Shown: positions 15,857 to 25,394, counted from the stretch's first letter. The stretch is 64,000 nucleotides of DNA from Microbacterium sp. MYb45 (GCF_002979655.1 NZ_PCPG01000001.1:186001-250000); one strand, 5' to 3'. Numbers and translations are program-made. Notes: generated by a model not told the origin, from the letters alone.

Positions 15857-17289
15857 CAACGGCCCGCATCGACGACACGGCACAGGCGCTGGTCGTCGCA
15901 GGGACCGGGGCACGACCGGCGGAAGCCGTGTTGGTCGGACCGCGCGCACGGGTCGAGGCCCGCATCAGCGGCGGCGGCAAGACGTGGAAGGCCGCGTTCC
16001 CGCTGGAGGCGTCGCGCTGGGGCGGCCCGTCACTCCCGCTACCGTCCGGAACGTACGAGCTGCGGATCTCGGATGTCGACCTGCAGGAGCTGAGGATCGA
16101 TCCTGTCGTCCTGACCGGCGTGCGCATCGCCGTCGACGGCAGCACGGTCCGCATCGCCGCGCCGATCGATCCCGTGTACGAGACGGTGGAAGGCAGGTCG
16201 ACGCTCGAGGAGCGCTACGTCGCCCAGAGCGGCGGCACCGAGAACGCGGTCTTCTTCGAGAGCTTCTACGGTCGCAGCGTCGGCTGCAATCCTCGCGCGA
16301 TCGACCGCGAGCTCGCGACTCGTGCTCCGCAGGTGCGGCGCTACTGGAGCGTCGTCGACCTCTCGGTCGAGGTCCCGGAGGGCGCGATCGCGGTCGTCGA
16401 GGGGAGCCCCCAGTGGTGGCATGCACGGGGAGCGGCGCGTCTGCTCGTCGTCAACGACTGGCTGCGGCGTCGTTTCGCCCGCAAGCCGGGTCAGAAGGTC
16501 CTGCAGACCTGGCACGGCACCCCGCTGAAGCGGCTCGCGCTGCACCGGCCGGGTTTCGATCCGCGACGCATGGCGGCGGTGGTCAAGGAGTCCCGCCGCT
16601 GGGACGTCCTCCTGGCGCAGAACGCCTACTCGGAACGCATTCTGCGCAAGGCATACGCGTTCTTCGGGCGCCCGATCTGGGTGGACGGCTACCCCCGCAA
16701 TGACACGCTGATCTCGGAAGACCCGGCCGCGATCCGCCGCTCCCTGGGCATCGGGGCCGAAGAGAGGGTGCTCCTTTACGCCCCGACCTGGCGAGACGAC
16801 CGCACCGAGATGGTCGACTTCATCGACCCCGAACTCCTGGCACGTCAGGCCAACGCGGTGGTGCTCGTGCGCGGCCATTCCCGGACGCTCGAACAGGGCC
16901 GCGACCGCGACGGCGCGCGCGTCATCGACGTGACGGGGTATCCGGAGACCGCGCGGCTGCTGCTCGCCGCCGACGCGCTGATCACCGACTACTCCTCGGT
17001 GATGTTCGATTTCAGCGTCACCGGCAAGCCGATGTACTTCCTGGTGCCCGACCTCGATCACTACCGTGGACAGCTGCGCGGCTTCTACTTCGACCTCGCC
17101 GAACGCGCGCCGGGACCCCTGGTGCGCACGCAGCAAGAGCTCACCGCCGCCCTCGAGGACGCGGGTCACGAAGCCGCATTCGCCGAGCGGTACGCGGCGT
17201 GGCGTCGACAGTTCAACCCCCGAGACGACGGCCACGCCGCGCAGCGCGTCGTGGACCGCATCCTCGATCTCGGTTTCGTCACGCCCTGA
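15853..17289 (+). CDS. CDP-glycerol glycerophosphotransferase-like protein with N-terminal extension
   Basis: 478 residues: an N-terminal beta-rich segment of about 110 residues (not recognised; it resembles the accessory domain of some actinobacterial TagF proteins), then the GT-B catalytic part with TWHGTPLKRLA (about 218), LLYAPTWRDD (about 309) and TDYSSVMFDFS (about 377). Starts within the stop of the preceding paralogue, so both are one operon and probably act successively on the same wall polymer. Its stop codon lies in a hairpin shared with the convergent glycosyltransferase gene. Confidence 0.85.
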   Translation: MTTARIDDTAQALVVAGTGARPAEAVLVGPRARVEARISGGGKTWKAAFPLEASRWGGPSLPLPSGTYELRISDVDLQELRIDPVVLTGVRIAVDGSTVRIAAPIDPVYETVEGRSTLEERYVAQSGGTENAVFFESFYGRSVGCNPRAIDRELATRAPQVRRYWSVVDLSVEVPEGAIAVVEGSPQWWHARGAARLLVVNDWLRRRFARKPGQKVLQTWHGTPLKRLALHRPGFDPRRMAAVVKESRRWDVLLAQNAYSERILRKAYAFFGRPIWVDGYPRNDTLISEDPAAIRRSLGIGAEERVLLYAPTWRDDRTEMVDFIDPELLARQANAVVLVRGHSRTLEQGRDRDGARVIDVTGYPETARLLLAADALITDYSSVMFDFSVTGKPMYFLVPDLDHYRGQLRGFYFDLAERAPGPLVRTQQELTAALEDAGHEAAFAERYAAWRRQFNPRDDGHAAQRVVDRILDLGFVTP

Positions 17290-17317
17290 CGGCCTCGCCG
17301 CCGGAGCGGTTCAGGGC
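17283..17317. terminator. Bidirectional hairpin containing both convergent stop codons
   Basis: GCCCTGA (17283-17289) pairs with TCAGGGC (17311-17317). The plus-strand TGA and the minus-strand TGA are themselves the ends of the stem. Confidence 0.45.
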
Positions 17318-18384
17318 AGCGGAGTGTTGCGAGTGCCGAGGCGAGACGCGTCGACGGTGTCGCGGGCTCCGCGGAGCACGCCGCCGAGGAAGCCGATTCC
17401 CCAGGACAGGTGCATGGTCGGCAGCACGAGCATGGTCCACAGCCGTTGGCGCACACCGCCGCCACGCGGCGCCAGAGCGACGCCCAGCACGAGGAGCAGA
17501 TACAGCGCGAGGGGTGCGTACACGATGAGGGAGACGATCAGCGAGACCGCGCCGCCGAGCACTCCGGTGAGCTGGAGGATCCCCGTCACGAGGGCGAGCA
17601 GGACCAGGAGCACGAGCGCAGGCGGCGCGAAGTAGCGGATTCCGTTGCGGCGACCGAACCGACGCACGAGCTCGCCGCGCCAGGCGCCGGTCGCGCGGAA
17701 CTGGCGCGCCAGACGGATCCAGCTCTCGCGGGGCCAGTAGGTGACGGACAGCTCGGGGTCGAACCAGACACGGTGCCCGGCCTGACGGATGCGAAGGTTG
17801 AGCTCCCAGTCCTCGCCACGCCGGATCGACTCGTCGAACAGGCCGACCTCGTCCAGGACCTCGCGTCGCATGACGCCGAGATAGGCGGACTCGGCCTCGC
17901 CCTCCTGGGAGCTGCCGTGGTACGCGCCTCCGCCGAGTCCGACGGGGGAGTTGTACAGGCGGGCGACGGCCTTCTGGAACGGTGTGCGTCCCTCGGCGTG
18001 CATGACGCCGCCCACATTGGCCGAATCGGTGCGTTCCAGGGTCCGGAGCGCCCGGGCGGCGTAGCCGGCGGAGAGCTCGGAGTGCGCGTCGACGCGCACG
18101 ATCGTCGAATAGCGGCTCGCTCGGATCGCGGCGTTGAGTCCGACGGGGATGTGCGCCGCGGGATTGTCGACCAGCCGGATACGCTCGTCCTGCTCAGCCA
18201 GGCGCTGAGCGAGCTCCGTCGTGCCGTCGTTCGACGGCCCCAGCGCGAGGACGAGCTCGGTGGGGACATCGACGTCCTGGGCGAGCACGGATTCGATCGC
18301 GTGCTCGAGGTAGGCGCGCTCGTTGAGCACCGGCATCACGAAGGACACCCCGGGCAGGGGAGCGGCTGATTCGTCGGCTGGCAC
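17311..18384 (-). CDS. Family 2 glycosyltransferase with C-terminal membrane helices (ExoA-like)
   Basis: 357 residues. GT-A domain with FVMPVLNERAYLE at the start, VRVDAHSEL at the nucleotide-sugar site (DAH in place of DxD) and RGEDWELNLRIRQAGH. About three transmembrane helices follow (PPALVLLVLLALVTGIL, LIVSLIVYAPLALYLLL). Resembles succinoglycan-type glycosyltransferases that extend lipid-linked sugars. The GTG at 18384 has CATGAT six bases before it. It is divergent from the third CDP-glycerol-type gene. Confidence 0.8.
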   Translation of the reverse strand: MPADESAAPLPGVSFVMPVLNERAYLEHAIESVLAQDVDVPTELVLALGPSNDGTTELAQRLAEQDERIRLVDNPAAHIPVGLNAAIRASRYSTIVRVDAHSELSAGYAARALRTLERTDSANVGGVMHAEGRTPFQKAVARLYNSPVGLGGGAYHGSSQEGEAESAYLGVMRREVLDEVGLFDESIRRGEDWELNLRIRQAGHRVWFDPELSVTYWPRESWIRLARQFRATGAWRGELVRRFGRRNGIRYFAPPALVLLVLLALVTGILQLTGVLGGAVSLIVSLIVYAPLALYLLLVLGVALAPRGGGVRQRLWTMLVLPTMHLSWGIGFLGGVLRGARDTVDASRLGTRNTPLP

Positions 18385-18493
18385 ATGACGATCATGTCAC
18401 GGTGGCTCCCACTGATCCTGAGGAGGACGCGGACTATCGCCCTTCCGGCCCCGGATCCGTCCGCAGGCGCCGGACGACGCCGCCCCGACGAAC

Positions 18494-18499
18494 TATTCT
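18494..18499 (+). promoter_or_regulatory. -10 box before the third CDP-glycerol transferase-like gene
   Basis: TATTCT six bases before the ATG at 18506. GGAGGG abuts the ATG, too close for normal Shine-Dalgarno use, so a leaderless transcript is likelier. Confidence 0.5.
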
Positions 18500-18505
18500 G
18501 GAGGG

Positions 18506-19789
18506 ATGGGTGCACTGTCTGATGCGAAGAAGGCGTACCGACTGCTGACGCGGGCGCTCGCATCCCGCACCGCCGTGCAACGCGTGCGTCGGCGGCTCTC
18601 GGAACGCGAACCCCTCCCGACCGACCACTTCCAGGTGGCGGTGTACTTCGCCGACGGTGCCGTGAACATGTATCAGATGCGTCAGTGGTACCGCCCGCTG
18701 GCCGAGCTTGCGAAGCGGTGGCCCGTCGTCGTGCTCTCGCGTCAGGCGACCGGAACCGAGAGGCTGCTCGAGGAGGATTCCCCTCCCGTCGCCTTCGTGC
18801 CGAAGGTCCGCGACCTCGAACGGTTCATCGCGACGCAGGACATCCGCGTGGTGCTGTACGTGAACCAGAACACCCGCAACTTCCAGATGTTCCGCTACGG
18901 GCGGCGGTGGCACGTGTTCATCAACCACGGCGAGTCCGACAAGATGTACATGACCACGAATCAGTACAAGGCCTACGACTACGCCTTCGTGGCCGGTCAG
19001 GCTGCGCGTGATCGGCTGTCGCGCACGTTGTGGGACTATGACGTGGATCGCCGCACCATCGAGATCGGCCGGCCGCAGGCGGATCACTACTCGGGAACGC
19101 TCCCCTTCGTGCCGGACGAGCGGACCGTCGTCCTCTACGCGCCCACATGGGAGGGGGACCGCCCGAGTGCCCACTACGGGTCGATCGCCACGCACGGCGA
19201 AGCGCTCGTGACGCGACTGTTGGCGACCGGCGCGCATCGGGTGATCTACCGTCCCCACCCGCGTAGCGGTGTCGTGGACGAGGCGTACGGGGCCGCCCAC
19301 CGGCGGATCATCGCGGCGATCGCTGCCGCGAATGCGGCGGACCCGACGGCGCAGCACGTCTACGATCATGCACCGGAGCTCGGCTGGCAGCTGACGGCGG
19401 CCGATGTCGCGATCGTCGACATCTCCGCGATGGTCTACGACCGTCTGGCCGCGGGGAAGCCGCTGATGATCACGCGTCCGACCGACGAACGTGCTTCCAT
19501 CGACACGCAGGGCTATCTGGCTGATTGCGAATGGCTGACGGCGGAGGCCGCGCACGACATCGTCGCGGAGGTCGAACGCGTGCGAGCCGACGAGGCAGCC
19601 ACCGCTCGTCTGCGGATGTGGGTGCAGCACTACTTCGGTGACACGACACAGGGAGTGGCCACGGAGAAGTTCCACGCGGCGGTCGACGGGCTCATGAAGG
19701 AGTGGGAGCGGTGGCAGGCCCACGAGGTCGGGGCGATCCGCGAGGACGAGGACGACGACGACGAAGAAGTCGACGACGAGGAAGTATGA
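18506..19789 (+). CDS. CDP-glycerol glycerophosphotransferase-related protein with acidic tail
   Basis: 427 residues, diverged from the two paralogues upstream: the LWHGxPLK motif is replaced by INHGESDKMYM (about 141), while LYAPTWEGDRP (about 211), RPHPRSG (about 248) and DISAMVYDRLA (about 305) keep the GT-B donor-site layout. The last 14 residues are nearly all acidic (DEDDDDEEVDDEEV). The changed acceptor motif suggests a different polymer or substrate. Its stop overlaps the biotin ligase start by four bases. Confidence 0.75.
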   Translation: MGALSDAKKAYRLLTRALASRTAVQRVRRRLSEREPLPTDHFQVAVYFADGAVNMYQMRQWYRPLAELAKRWPVVVLSRQATGTERLLEEDSPPVAFVPKVRDLERFIATQDIRVVLYVNQNTRNFQMFRYGRRWHVFINHGESDKMYMTTNQYKAYDYAFVAGQAARDRLSRTLWDYDVDRRTIEIGRPQADHYSGTLPFVPDERTVVLYAPTWEGDRPSAHYGSIATHGEALVTRLLATGAHRVIYRPHPRSGVVDEAYGAAHRRIIAAIAAANAADPTAQHVYDHAPELGWQLTAADVAIVDISAMVYDRLAAGKPLMITRPTDERASIDTQGYLADCEWLTAEAAHDIVAEVERVRADEAATARLRMWVQHYFGDTTQGVATEKFHAAVDGLMKEWERWQAHEVGAIREDEDDDDEEVDDEEV

Positions 19790-20562
19790 GCGTGGACTTC
19801 TCGCTGGCGCATCCGATCGTCCCTCGACTCGAGGTGCGGGAGCGAACCGGGTCGACGAACGCCGATCTTCGTGCGCACGCGGGGGATGTCGTCGGTTGGC
19901 CGCATCTGTCGACCATCGTGACGCGCGACCAGACCGCGGGCCGAGGCCGCCTCGACCGCAGCTGGGTCGCCCCGGCGGGCACGGCCTTGGCCGTCTCCGT
20001 GCTTCTGCGCGCTCTGCCGCTCGACCCGGCGACACGAGGCTGGATTCCGCTCGCCGCCGGGGTGGCGATGTCGGACGCGGTCGCAGCGCAGCTGCCGGAG
20101 CACGACGTCGGGGTGAAGTGGCCGAACGACGTACTGGTCGACGGACGCAAGATCTGCGGCATCCTCGCCGAGGCGACGGGGGATGCGGTGGTCGTCGGCG
20201 CCGGTGTGAACACGGCGATGACGGTCGAGCAGCTTCCGGTGCCGACGGCCACGTCGTTCGCGGCCCTCGACGTCGAGGCCGACGAGGATCGGCTCCTGGC
20301 GGCGTATCTCACCGCGCTGGATGATCTGCTGTCCGCGCTCGTCTCGACGGGTGACGCGGGCAGGAGCGGGCTGCATGCGGCGGCGACCGCCCGATGCGCG
20401 ACGATCGGGCAGGCGGTCCGCGTGTCTCTGCCGGCCGGCCGGATCCTGGAGGGCGTGGCCACAGCACTCGATCCGGAGGGGCGCCTGGTGGTGTCCGTCG
20501 ACGGCGAGCAGCAGGCGATTTCCGCCGGTGACGTCGTCCACGTCCGCCCTGCCGGAAACTGA
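19786..20562 (+). CDS. birA: Biotin--[acetyl-CoA-carboxylase] ligase
   Basis: Attaches biotin to carboxylase carrier domains. 258 residues with the catalytic domain only: STNADL, TRDQTAGRGRLDRSW (biotinyl-AMP loop), KWPNDVLVDGRKICGIL and the C-terminal SH3-like domain. The N-terminal DNA-binding helix-turn-helix of E. coli BirA is absent, so it is probably not a repressor. The ATG at 19786 overlaps the preceding stop. Its neighbours downstream (PH protein, purK, purE) follow the usual actinobacterial order. Confidence 0.93.
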   Translation: MSVDFSLAHPIVPRLEVRERTGSTNADLRAHAGDVVGWPHLSTIVTRDQTAGRGRLDRSWVAPAGTALAVSVLLRALPLDPATRGWIPLAAGVAMSDAVAAQLPEHDVGVKWPNDVLVDGRKICGILAEATGDAVVVGAGVNTAMTVEQLPVPTATSFAALDVEADEDRLLAAYLTALDDLLSALVSTGDAGRSGLHAAATARCATIGQAVRVSLPAGRILEGVATALDPEGRLVVSVDGEQQAISAGDVVHVRPAGN

Positions 20563-20564
20563 CA

Positions 20565-20583
20565 CGCCGTCGTCCAGACGGCG
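20565..20583 (+). terminator. Hairpin after birA
   Basis: CGCCGTC-GTCCA-GACGGCG, a perfect seven-base stem two bases after the birA stop. Confidence 0.5.
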
Positions 20584-20600
20584 ATGTCGGCGATCACAGG

Positions 20601-20606
20601 CACAAT
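20601..20606 (+). promoter_or_regulatory. -10 box, leaderless start of the PH-domain gene
   Basis: CACAAT six bases before the GTG at 20613. Confidence 0.4.
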
Positions 20607-20612
20607 GGTGGT

Positions 20613-21167
20613 GTGACCCAGCCTGTGACGCTCGGCGGGCGGCCCCTGATGCCGCCGCCCGGTACGCCTTCGGAGGAGTTGCTGATCGCGCGCTTCCGGA
20701 GCCACGCGCGTCGGCTGTTCTGGTCGGCACTCGTGCTCATCGCGACCTTCGGTGCGACGGCGTACTTCTACGGCAACCTGCCCGCGGGCTTCGAGGACTG
20801 GATGCTGCTCGCCGCAGCCGGTCTCCTGGTCATCCTCGCGGTCGTCATCCCCTTCGTGATCTGGTACTCGCGCAGCACGACGGTCACGACCAGGCGGGTC
20901 ATCGCGCACCATGGCATCGGCGCTCGCGGGCGTCGCGAGATGTCCCACGCCCGCGGATACACGATCGCGGTTCGCCGTGGTCCGCTCCAGCGGCTGTGGG
21001 GCTCGGGCAACATCATCCTCTCCAACGGTGTCGATGCGCCGCTCCGACTCGCGAACGTCCCGAACGTCACCCTCGTGCACGAGACGCTCGCCGACCAGAT
21101 CGAGGTCGGGCAGATCCTGGCGCATCGCGACGCGCAGGCCGGCGGCGATGAACCACACCCGATGTGA
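20613..21167 (+). CDS. Bacterial PH-domain membrane protein
   Basis: 184 residues: two transmembrane helices (about 30-50 and 57-80), then a bacterial pleckstrin-homology domain with STTVTTRRVIAHHGIG and GNIILSNG. This is the YdbS/YdbT-type family, common next to birA and purK in Actinobacteria. No enzymatic motif is seen. The function is unknown; membrane-surface interaction is inferred from the family. Confidence 0.8.
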   Translation: MTQPVTLGGRPLMPPPGTPSEELLIARFRSHARRLFWSALVLIATFGATAYFYGNLPAGFEDWMLLAAAGLLVILAVVIPFVIWYSRSTTVTTRRVIAHHGIGARGRREMSHARGYTIAVRRGPLQRLWGSGNIILSNGVDAPLRLANVPNVTLVHETLADQIEVGQILAHRDAQAGGDEPHPM

Positions 21168-21271
21168 GATCGCCGCTCGCGGCAGGGACGTGCGCTGAAG
21201 GCTGACCCGGAGCGTGTCGAATCCGGCCCTCCCGGTGCGCGAGAATGGGTGCAGACGAATGGAGACGGCAC

Positions 21272-22396
21272 ATGGCGTTGCGTGTTGGCGTGATCGGCGG
21301 AGGACAGCTGGCCCGGATGATGATCGCACCTGCGGTGGAGCTCGGTCTCGACCTGCGAGTGCTCGCCGAGGGCGAGGGGATGTCGGCCGCGCTCGCGGCC
21401 ACCGCGATCGGTGACTACCGCGACCTCGAAACCGTGCGCGCTTTCGCGGCGGACGTCGACGTCGTGACGTTCGACCACGAGCATGTTCCGCAAGACGTCC
21501 TGCGAGCGCTCGTCGCCGACGGGGTCGTGGTGCATCCGGGCCCCGATGCCCTGCAGTTCGCGCAGGACAAGCTCGTCATGAGGGCCCGGCTCGCCGAACT
21601 CGGTGTGCCGCAGCCCGACTGGGCTCCCGTGCGGAGCATCGCCGAGCTGCAGGACTTCCTCGATGCGCATGCCGGTGCGGGCGTCGTGAAGACACCCCGC
21701 GGCGGATACGACGGAAAGGGCGTGCGGGTCGTCCGTGCCGCCGCCGAAGCGCAGGACTGGCTCGATGCTCTCGCTGAAGACGACGCGCTCCTCGTCGAGG
21801 AGCTCGTTCCTTTCGTGCGCGAACTCGCCCAGCAGGTGGCGCGCCGCCCGAGTGGGCAGGTCGTCGCGTACCCCGTGGTCGAGACGGTGCAGCGAGACGG
21901 AGTGTGCGCCGAGGTCATCGCCCCGGCGCCCGCCGCCGCGGACCGCCTCGTGGAGGTCGCCGAGGCGATCGGTCGCACGATCGCCGAGGGGCTCGGCGTC
22001 ACGGGCATGCTGGCCGTGGAGCTGTTCGAGACCGACGACGAACGCATCCTCGTCAACGAGCTCGCGATGCGCCCCCACAACAGTGGGCACTGGAGCCAGG
22101 ACGGCGCTGTCACCGGACAGTTCGAGCAGCATCTGCGAGCGGTCGCCGATCTTCCGCTGGGAAGCACCGCGCCCCGCTCCGCCTGGTCCGTGATGGTGAA
22201 CATCCTCGGCGGACCGGTGGCGGGCACGCTCGATGAGCGCTTCGGTGCGGCGATGGCTGCGCACCCGCAGGCGAAGATCCACACGTACGGCAAGGCTCCG
22301 CGACCCGGCCGGAAGGTCGGGCATGTGAACGTCGTCGACGATGACCTCGACGATGCCGTGTACGTGGCGCGGGCAGCTGCCGCCCATTTCGACTGA
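21272..22396 (+). CDS. purK: 5-(carboxyamino)imidazole ribonucleotide synthase
   Basis: ATP-grasp enzyme of purine synthesis converting AIR, ATP and bicarbonate to N5-CAIR. 374 residues with the N-terminal GVIGGGQLARMM, KTPRGGYDGKG and NELAMRPHNSGHW motifs. The ATG at 21272 has GGAGA seven bases upstream; an earlier in-frame ATG at 21245 lacks a ribosome site and would add residues outside the family. A GAGAAT box at 21241-21246 fits a promoter with a short leader. Works with purE directly downstream. Confidence 0.95.
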   Translation: MALRVGVIGGGQLARMMIAPAVELGLDLRVLAEGEGMSAALAATAIGDYRDLETVRAFAADVDVVTFDHEHVPQDVLRALVADGVVVHPGPDALQFAQDKLVMRARLAELGVPQPDWAPVRSIAELQDFLDAHAGAGVVKTPRGGYDGKGVRVVRAAAEAQDWLDALAEDDALLVEELVPFVRELAQQVARRPSGQVVAYPVVETVQRDGVCAEVIAPAPAAADRLVEVAEAIGRTIAEGLGVTGMLAVELFETDDERILVNELAMRPHNSGHWSQDGAVTGQFEQHLRAVADLPLGSTAPRSAWSVMVNILGGPVAGTLDERFGAAMAAHPQAKIHTYGKAPRPGRKVGHVNVVDDDLDDAVYVARAAAAHFD

Positions 22397-22480
22397 GCAG
22401 CGCTCGCTCTCGGCGTCACACGGCGCGAGACATGCGCGCGAAGAGGCGCGGCGTTCGGGGTTTCTCCCAGCGGCAGACCG

Positions 22481-22486
22481 TAGCCT
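22481..22486 (+). promoter_or_regulatory. -10 box, leaderless start of purE
   Basis: TAGCCT six bases before the GTG at 22493. Confidence 0.5.
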
Positions 22487-22492
22487 GATCTG

Positions 22493-23008
22493 GTGACCGA
22501 GCCACTGCACTCCTCCGCCGTTCCTCTTGTCGGCGTCGTCATGGGATCCGACTCCGATTGGCGCGTGATGAGCGATGCGTCTCAGGCCCTCACGGACTTC
22601 GGAATCCCGCACGAGGTCGAGGTCGTCTCGGCGCATCGCACGCCCGACAAGCTCATGTCGTACGCGCGTGACGCGCGGTCACGAGGAGTCCGCGTCATCA
22701 TCGCGGGTGCCGGGGGTGCAGCGCACCTTCCGGGCATGCTCGCCTCGATGACCCCGCTTCCCGTCGTGGGTGTCCCTGTGCCGCTCGCCTACCTCGACGG
22801 CATGGACTCGCTGCTCTCGATCGTGCAGATGCCTGCCGGGATCCCGGTCGCCACCGTGTCCATCGGCGGAGCGCGCAACGCGGGACTCCTCGCGGCACGG
22901 ATCCTCGGGACGGCAGACCCCGACCTCGCCGACCGTGTCGAGGCGTACTCTCGCGAGCTCGAGGCCCAGGTCGAGGAGAAGAACGAACGGCTGAAGGGGT
23001 CACTGTGA
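22493..23008 (+). CDS. purE: N5-carboxyaminoimidazole ribonucleotide mutase
   Basis: Class I PurE, rearranging N5-CAIR to CAIR. 171 residues with the expected [15 protein letters not shown] and [11 protein letters not shown] motifs. Its stop overlaps the GTG of the LCP gene by four bases (GTGA), so a purine gene is translationally coupled to a wall-polymer ligase. Confidence 0.95.
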   Translation: MTEPLHSSAVPLVGVVMGSDSDWRVMSDASQALTDFGIPHEVEVVSAHRTPDKLMSYARDARSRGVRVIIAGAGGAAHLPGMLASMTPLPVVGVPVPLAYLDGMDSLLSIVQMPAGIPVATVSIGGARNAGLLAARILGTADPDLADRVEAYSRELEAQVEEKNERLKGSL

Positions 23009-24459
23009 CCCTTGCGCCTCCGCGCGCATCAGGGCGCCCACTGATCGAGACCCGGCCGCTGCGGCACCCGGACCTCTCCGATCCGGGGACTATGGCGAAG
23101 CGCGGCTGGTGGCTGGTCGCGCTGAATCTCCTGCTGCCGGGCTCGGCCCAGGTGCTCGCCGGTAATCGTCGACTCGGTCGCTTCGGCCTCGGTGCCACTC
23201 TGCTCGCCTGGCTCCTCGCGATCGTCGCTGTCGGCCTCGCGCTGTTCGCGCGCCCTGTCCTGCTGTGGCTCACGATCGGCGGCGGGTTCTTCTCGGCTGC
23301 CGTCCTCACGATCGTGCAGGTGCTTCTCGTCGCCTACGTCGTCCTCTGGATCGTCCTGACATTCGACGCCCTGCGTCTCGTGCGCCTCGTGAAGCTCCCC
23401 GGGCCGTCGCGCCTCGCCATCCCCGTCGTCGCCCTGCTGCTGCTGGGCCTCGTCGGCGGGGGAGCCGCGTATGCGGCGACCGCGGTGGGCTCGGTGCGCA
23501 GCACGATCGGCTCGATCTTCGGTCAGAGCGGCCCGAGCGTGCAGCCGAGCGACGGCTACTACAACATTCTGCTGCTCGGCGCCGACAGCGGCGACGGACG
23601 CGACTCGATGCGGTTCGACAGCATCTCGGTCGTGTCGGTGAACGCCGACACCGGCGCCGTGACCATCACCGGCATCCCGCGCGAGCTCCCGAACGCCCCG
23701 TTCAGCGAGGGCAGCCCGATGCAGGAGCTCTATCCGAACGGCTTCGAAGGGCACAGCTCATCGACGTGCGGCTGGAACGGGTGGATGAACCACGTGCGCA
23801 ACGCGGCCGAGGTGTGCCGCGACGACGGGGGAGCAGGGCTCTATCCCGACGCCGTCGCCCACGGCTCCGACCCGGGGATCGAGGCGACCAAGGACGCGGC
23901 GGAGGGAGTCCTCGGCATTGAGATCCCGTACTACGTGTTCGTCGACATGCACGGCTTCGCGGAGCTCGTCGATGCTCTGGGCGGCGTGGAGATCGATGTC
24001 ACCGAGCGTCTTCCGAAGGGCGGACCGCCCGAGGGGTGGACGGGCACCGACGTGAACGAATGGGCCATCGGCTGGATCGAGCCGGGCACACAGCGGATGA
24101 ACGGCGACACGGCTCAGTGGTACGCCCGATCCCGCTACACCACCAGCGACTGGGATCGCATGAAGCGTCAGCGTGAGCTCCAGGAGGCGATCCTCGCTCA
24201 GTTCACTCCGCAGACCGTGCTCACCCGATTCAATGAGGTGGCTGCGGCGGGCACGGCACTGATCAGCACCGATCTGCCCTCCGACAAGCTGCCGGAGTTC
24301 TTCGACCTGATGCTGAAGGCGAAGGAGCAGCAGGTGACGTCGATCGAGCTCACGCCCGACTTCGGCGTGGACGAGCACGAACCTGACTACGGCTTCATCC
24401 ACGACCTGATCGCGACGTCGCTGCATCCGCCGACGCAGACGCCGAGCCCCGCTCCCTGA
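23005..24459 (+). CDS. LytR-CpsA-Psr family cell-wall polymer ligase
   Basis: LCP enzymes transfer lipid-linked glycopolymers (teichoic acids, arabinogalactan, capsules) to peptidoglycan. 484 residues: about four transmembrane helices in the first 160 residues (more than the single helix of classical members), then the extracellular LCP domain with [35 protein letters not shown] and [22 protein letters not shown]. The Asp and Arg residues that bind the pyrophosphate lipid are present. A likely end-point enzyme for the polymers made by this region, which is inference from location. Confidence 0.9.
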   Translation: MTLAPPRASGRPLIETRPLRHPDLSDPGTMAKRGWWLVALNLLLPGSAQVLAGNRRLGRFGLGATLLAWLLAIVAVGLALFARPVLLWLTIGGGFFSAAVLTIVQVLLVAYVVLWIVLTFDALRLVRLVKLPGPSRLAIPVVALLLLGLVGGGAAYAATAVGSVRSTIGSIFGQSGPSVQPSDGYYNILLLGADSGDGRDSMRFDSISVVSVNADTGAVTITGIPRELPNAPFSEGSPMQELYPNGFEGHSSSTCGWNGWMNHVRNAAEVCRDDGGAGLYPDAVAHGSDPGIEATKDAAEGVLGIEIPYYVFVDMHGFAELVDALGGVEIDVTERLPKGGPPEGWTGTDVNEWAIGWIEPGTQRMNGDTAQWYARSRYTTSDWDRMKRQRELQEAILAQFTPQTVLTRFNEVAAAGTALISTDLPSDKLPEFFDLMLKAKEQQVTSIELTPDFGVDEHEPDYGFIHDLIATSLHPPTQTPSPAP

Positions 24460-24525
24460 CGACCGCGAGCCCGCGTCGACCGGAGACGGTGCTGGACGTC
24501 CGGACCGTCCCGCGAGCGCGCGACA

Positions 24526-24569
24526 AAGCCCACGGCCCTCCCGTCCCAGAAGGGGCGGGCCGTGGGCTT
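24526..24569. terminator. Terminator hairpin between LCP and LAxTG genes
   Basis: AAGCCCACGGCCC pairs with GGGCCGTGGGCTT over 13 bases, with further pairing inside. It lies between convergent stops and can serve both strands. Confidence 0.75.
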
Positions 24570-24595
24570 CCGGTGGGTGCCACCGGATGCACCAG

Positions 24596-24630
24596 ACGAC
24601 GGTGATCGGAGGGGGAGGGATCACCGTCGT
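24596..24630. terminator. Second terminator hairpin in the same gap
   Basis: ACGACGGTGATC pairs exactly with GATCACCGTCGT (12 bases) around an 11-base purine-rich loop. Faces the minus-strand LAxTG gene 34 bases past its stop. Confidence 0.65.
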
Positions 24631-24663
24631 CCAGTCGACCACCGCGCGAGGCGGCAGCCGGAC

Positions 24664-25251
24664 CTAGGCGCGCTTGCGGCGAGACGCTCCGACCGCGACG
24701 AGGGCACCGCCGGCGACGAGCGCCGCGGCGCCGCCTCCGAGGACCCACGGCGAGACGCTTCCGCCGGTGAGGGCGAGCTCGAATCCGTCGCCCGTGAGCG
24801 GCATCTCCGCGCCTGCCGGTGCGACCCCAGGATCGTGGTCGCACGTCGAAGCGGCATCATGACCGTGTGCGACCGTGATCGTCGCGGTGTACGAGCGCGA
24901 GCCGGCGAAGGAGACGGCGTAGGAGCCCTCTCCATCAGAAGGCGGGCGGAAGGTGAGCGTCAGGCTGCCGTCGGTCGCGGCGGTGTTGCCCGAGACGGCG
25001 GCATTCCCGGCGTTGAGCCCGGACACCGAGACGCTCACGTTCTCGGACGGCAGGAAGTACCCCGGTCCGAACACGATGGTCGAGACTTCGCAGATGTCGA
25101 TGACCGGGTCGCCGACCTTGACGCCGGGAGGCGTCGTGTACGAGTCGGAAGACGCGGCCGGAACAGTCGATGGCGCAGCGGATGCGACGGCGGGCGCCAT
25201 CAATACGAGCGCGCCGGCGGTAAGGCTGATTGCAGCCAGTTTTTTCAGCAT
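24664..25251 (-). CDS. Secreted sortase substrate with LALTG sorting signal
   Basis: 195 residues. Signal peptide MLKKLAAISLTAGALVLM...ASA, a short beta-rich extracellular domain (SVSVSGLNAGNAAVSG, SYAVSFAGSRSYTATITV) and a C-terminal sorting signal: LALTG at 159-163, hydrophobic helix, then RRKRA. LAxTG is the site preferred by class E sortases of high-GC Gram-positives; no sortase gene lies in the window. The body domain is not recognised. The ATG at 25251 has GGAGAA four bases upstream, which excludes the longer start. Confidence 0.8.
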   Translation of the reverse strand: MLKKLAAISLTAGALVLMAPAVASAAPSTVPAASSDSYTTPPGVKVGDPVIDICEVSTIVFGPGYFLPSENVSVSVSGLNAGNAAVSGNTAATDGSLTLTFRPPSDGEGSYAVSFAGSRSYTATITVAHGHDAASTCDHDPGVAPAGAEMPLTGDGFELALTGGSVSPWVLGGGAAALVAGGALVAVGASRRKRA

Positions 25252-25312
25252 GATTTCTCCCCAGAATTTCACGCGGAATCGCATCCGGATACACCCCTGC
25301 ATCCGACTGCGT

Positions 25313-25349
25313 GGAGTCGTCTTGCCCCCACGGCAAGATTGCAGACTCC
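25313..25349 (-). terminator. Hairpin between the DUF4012 and LAxTG genes
   Basis: Outer stem GGAGTC/GACTCC and inner stem CTTGCC/GGCAAG. It is 46 bases after the DUF4012 stop and 62 bases before the LAxTG start on the same strand, so it may be a terminator or a structure in the 5' leader. Confidence 0.45.
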
Positions 25350-25394
25350 AGATATTCCCCAGTGGCTCAACGCTACCCTATCGAGCGCGGAATG

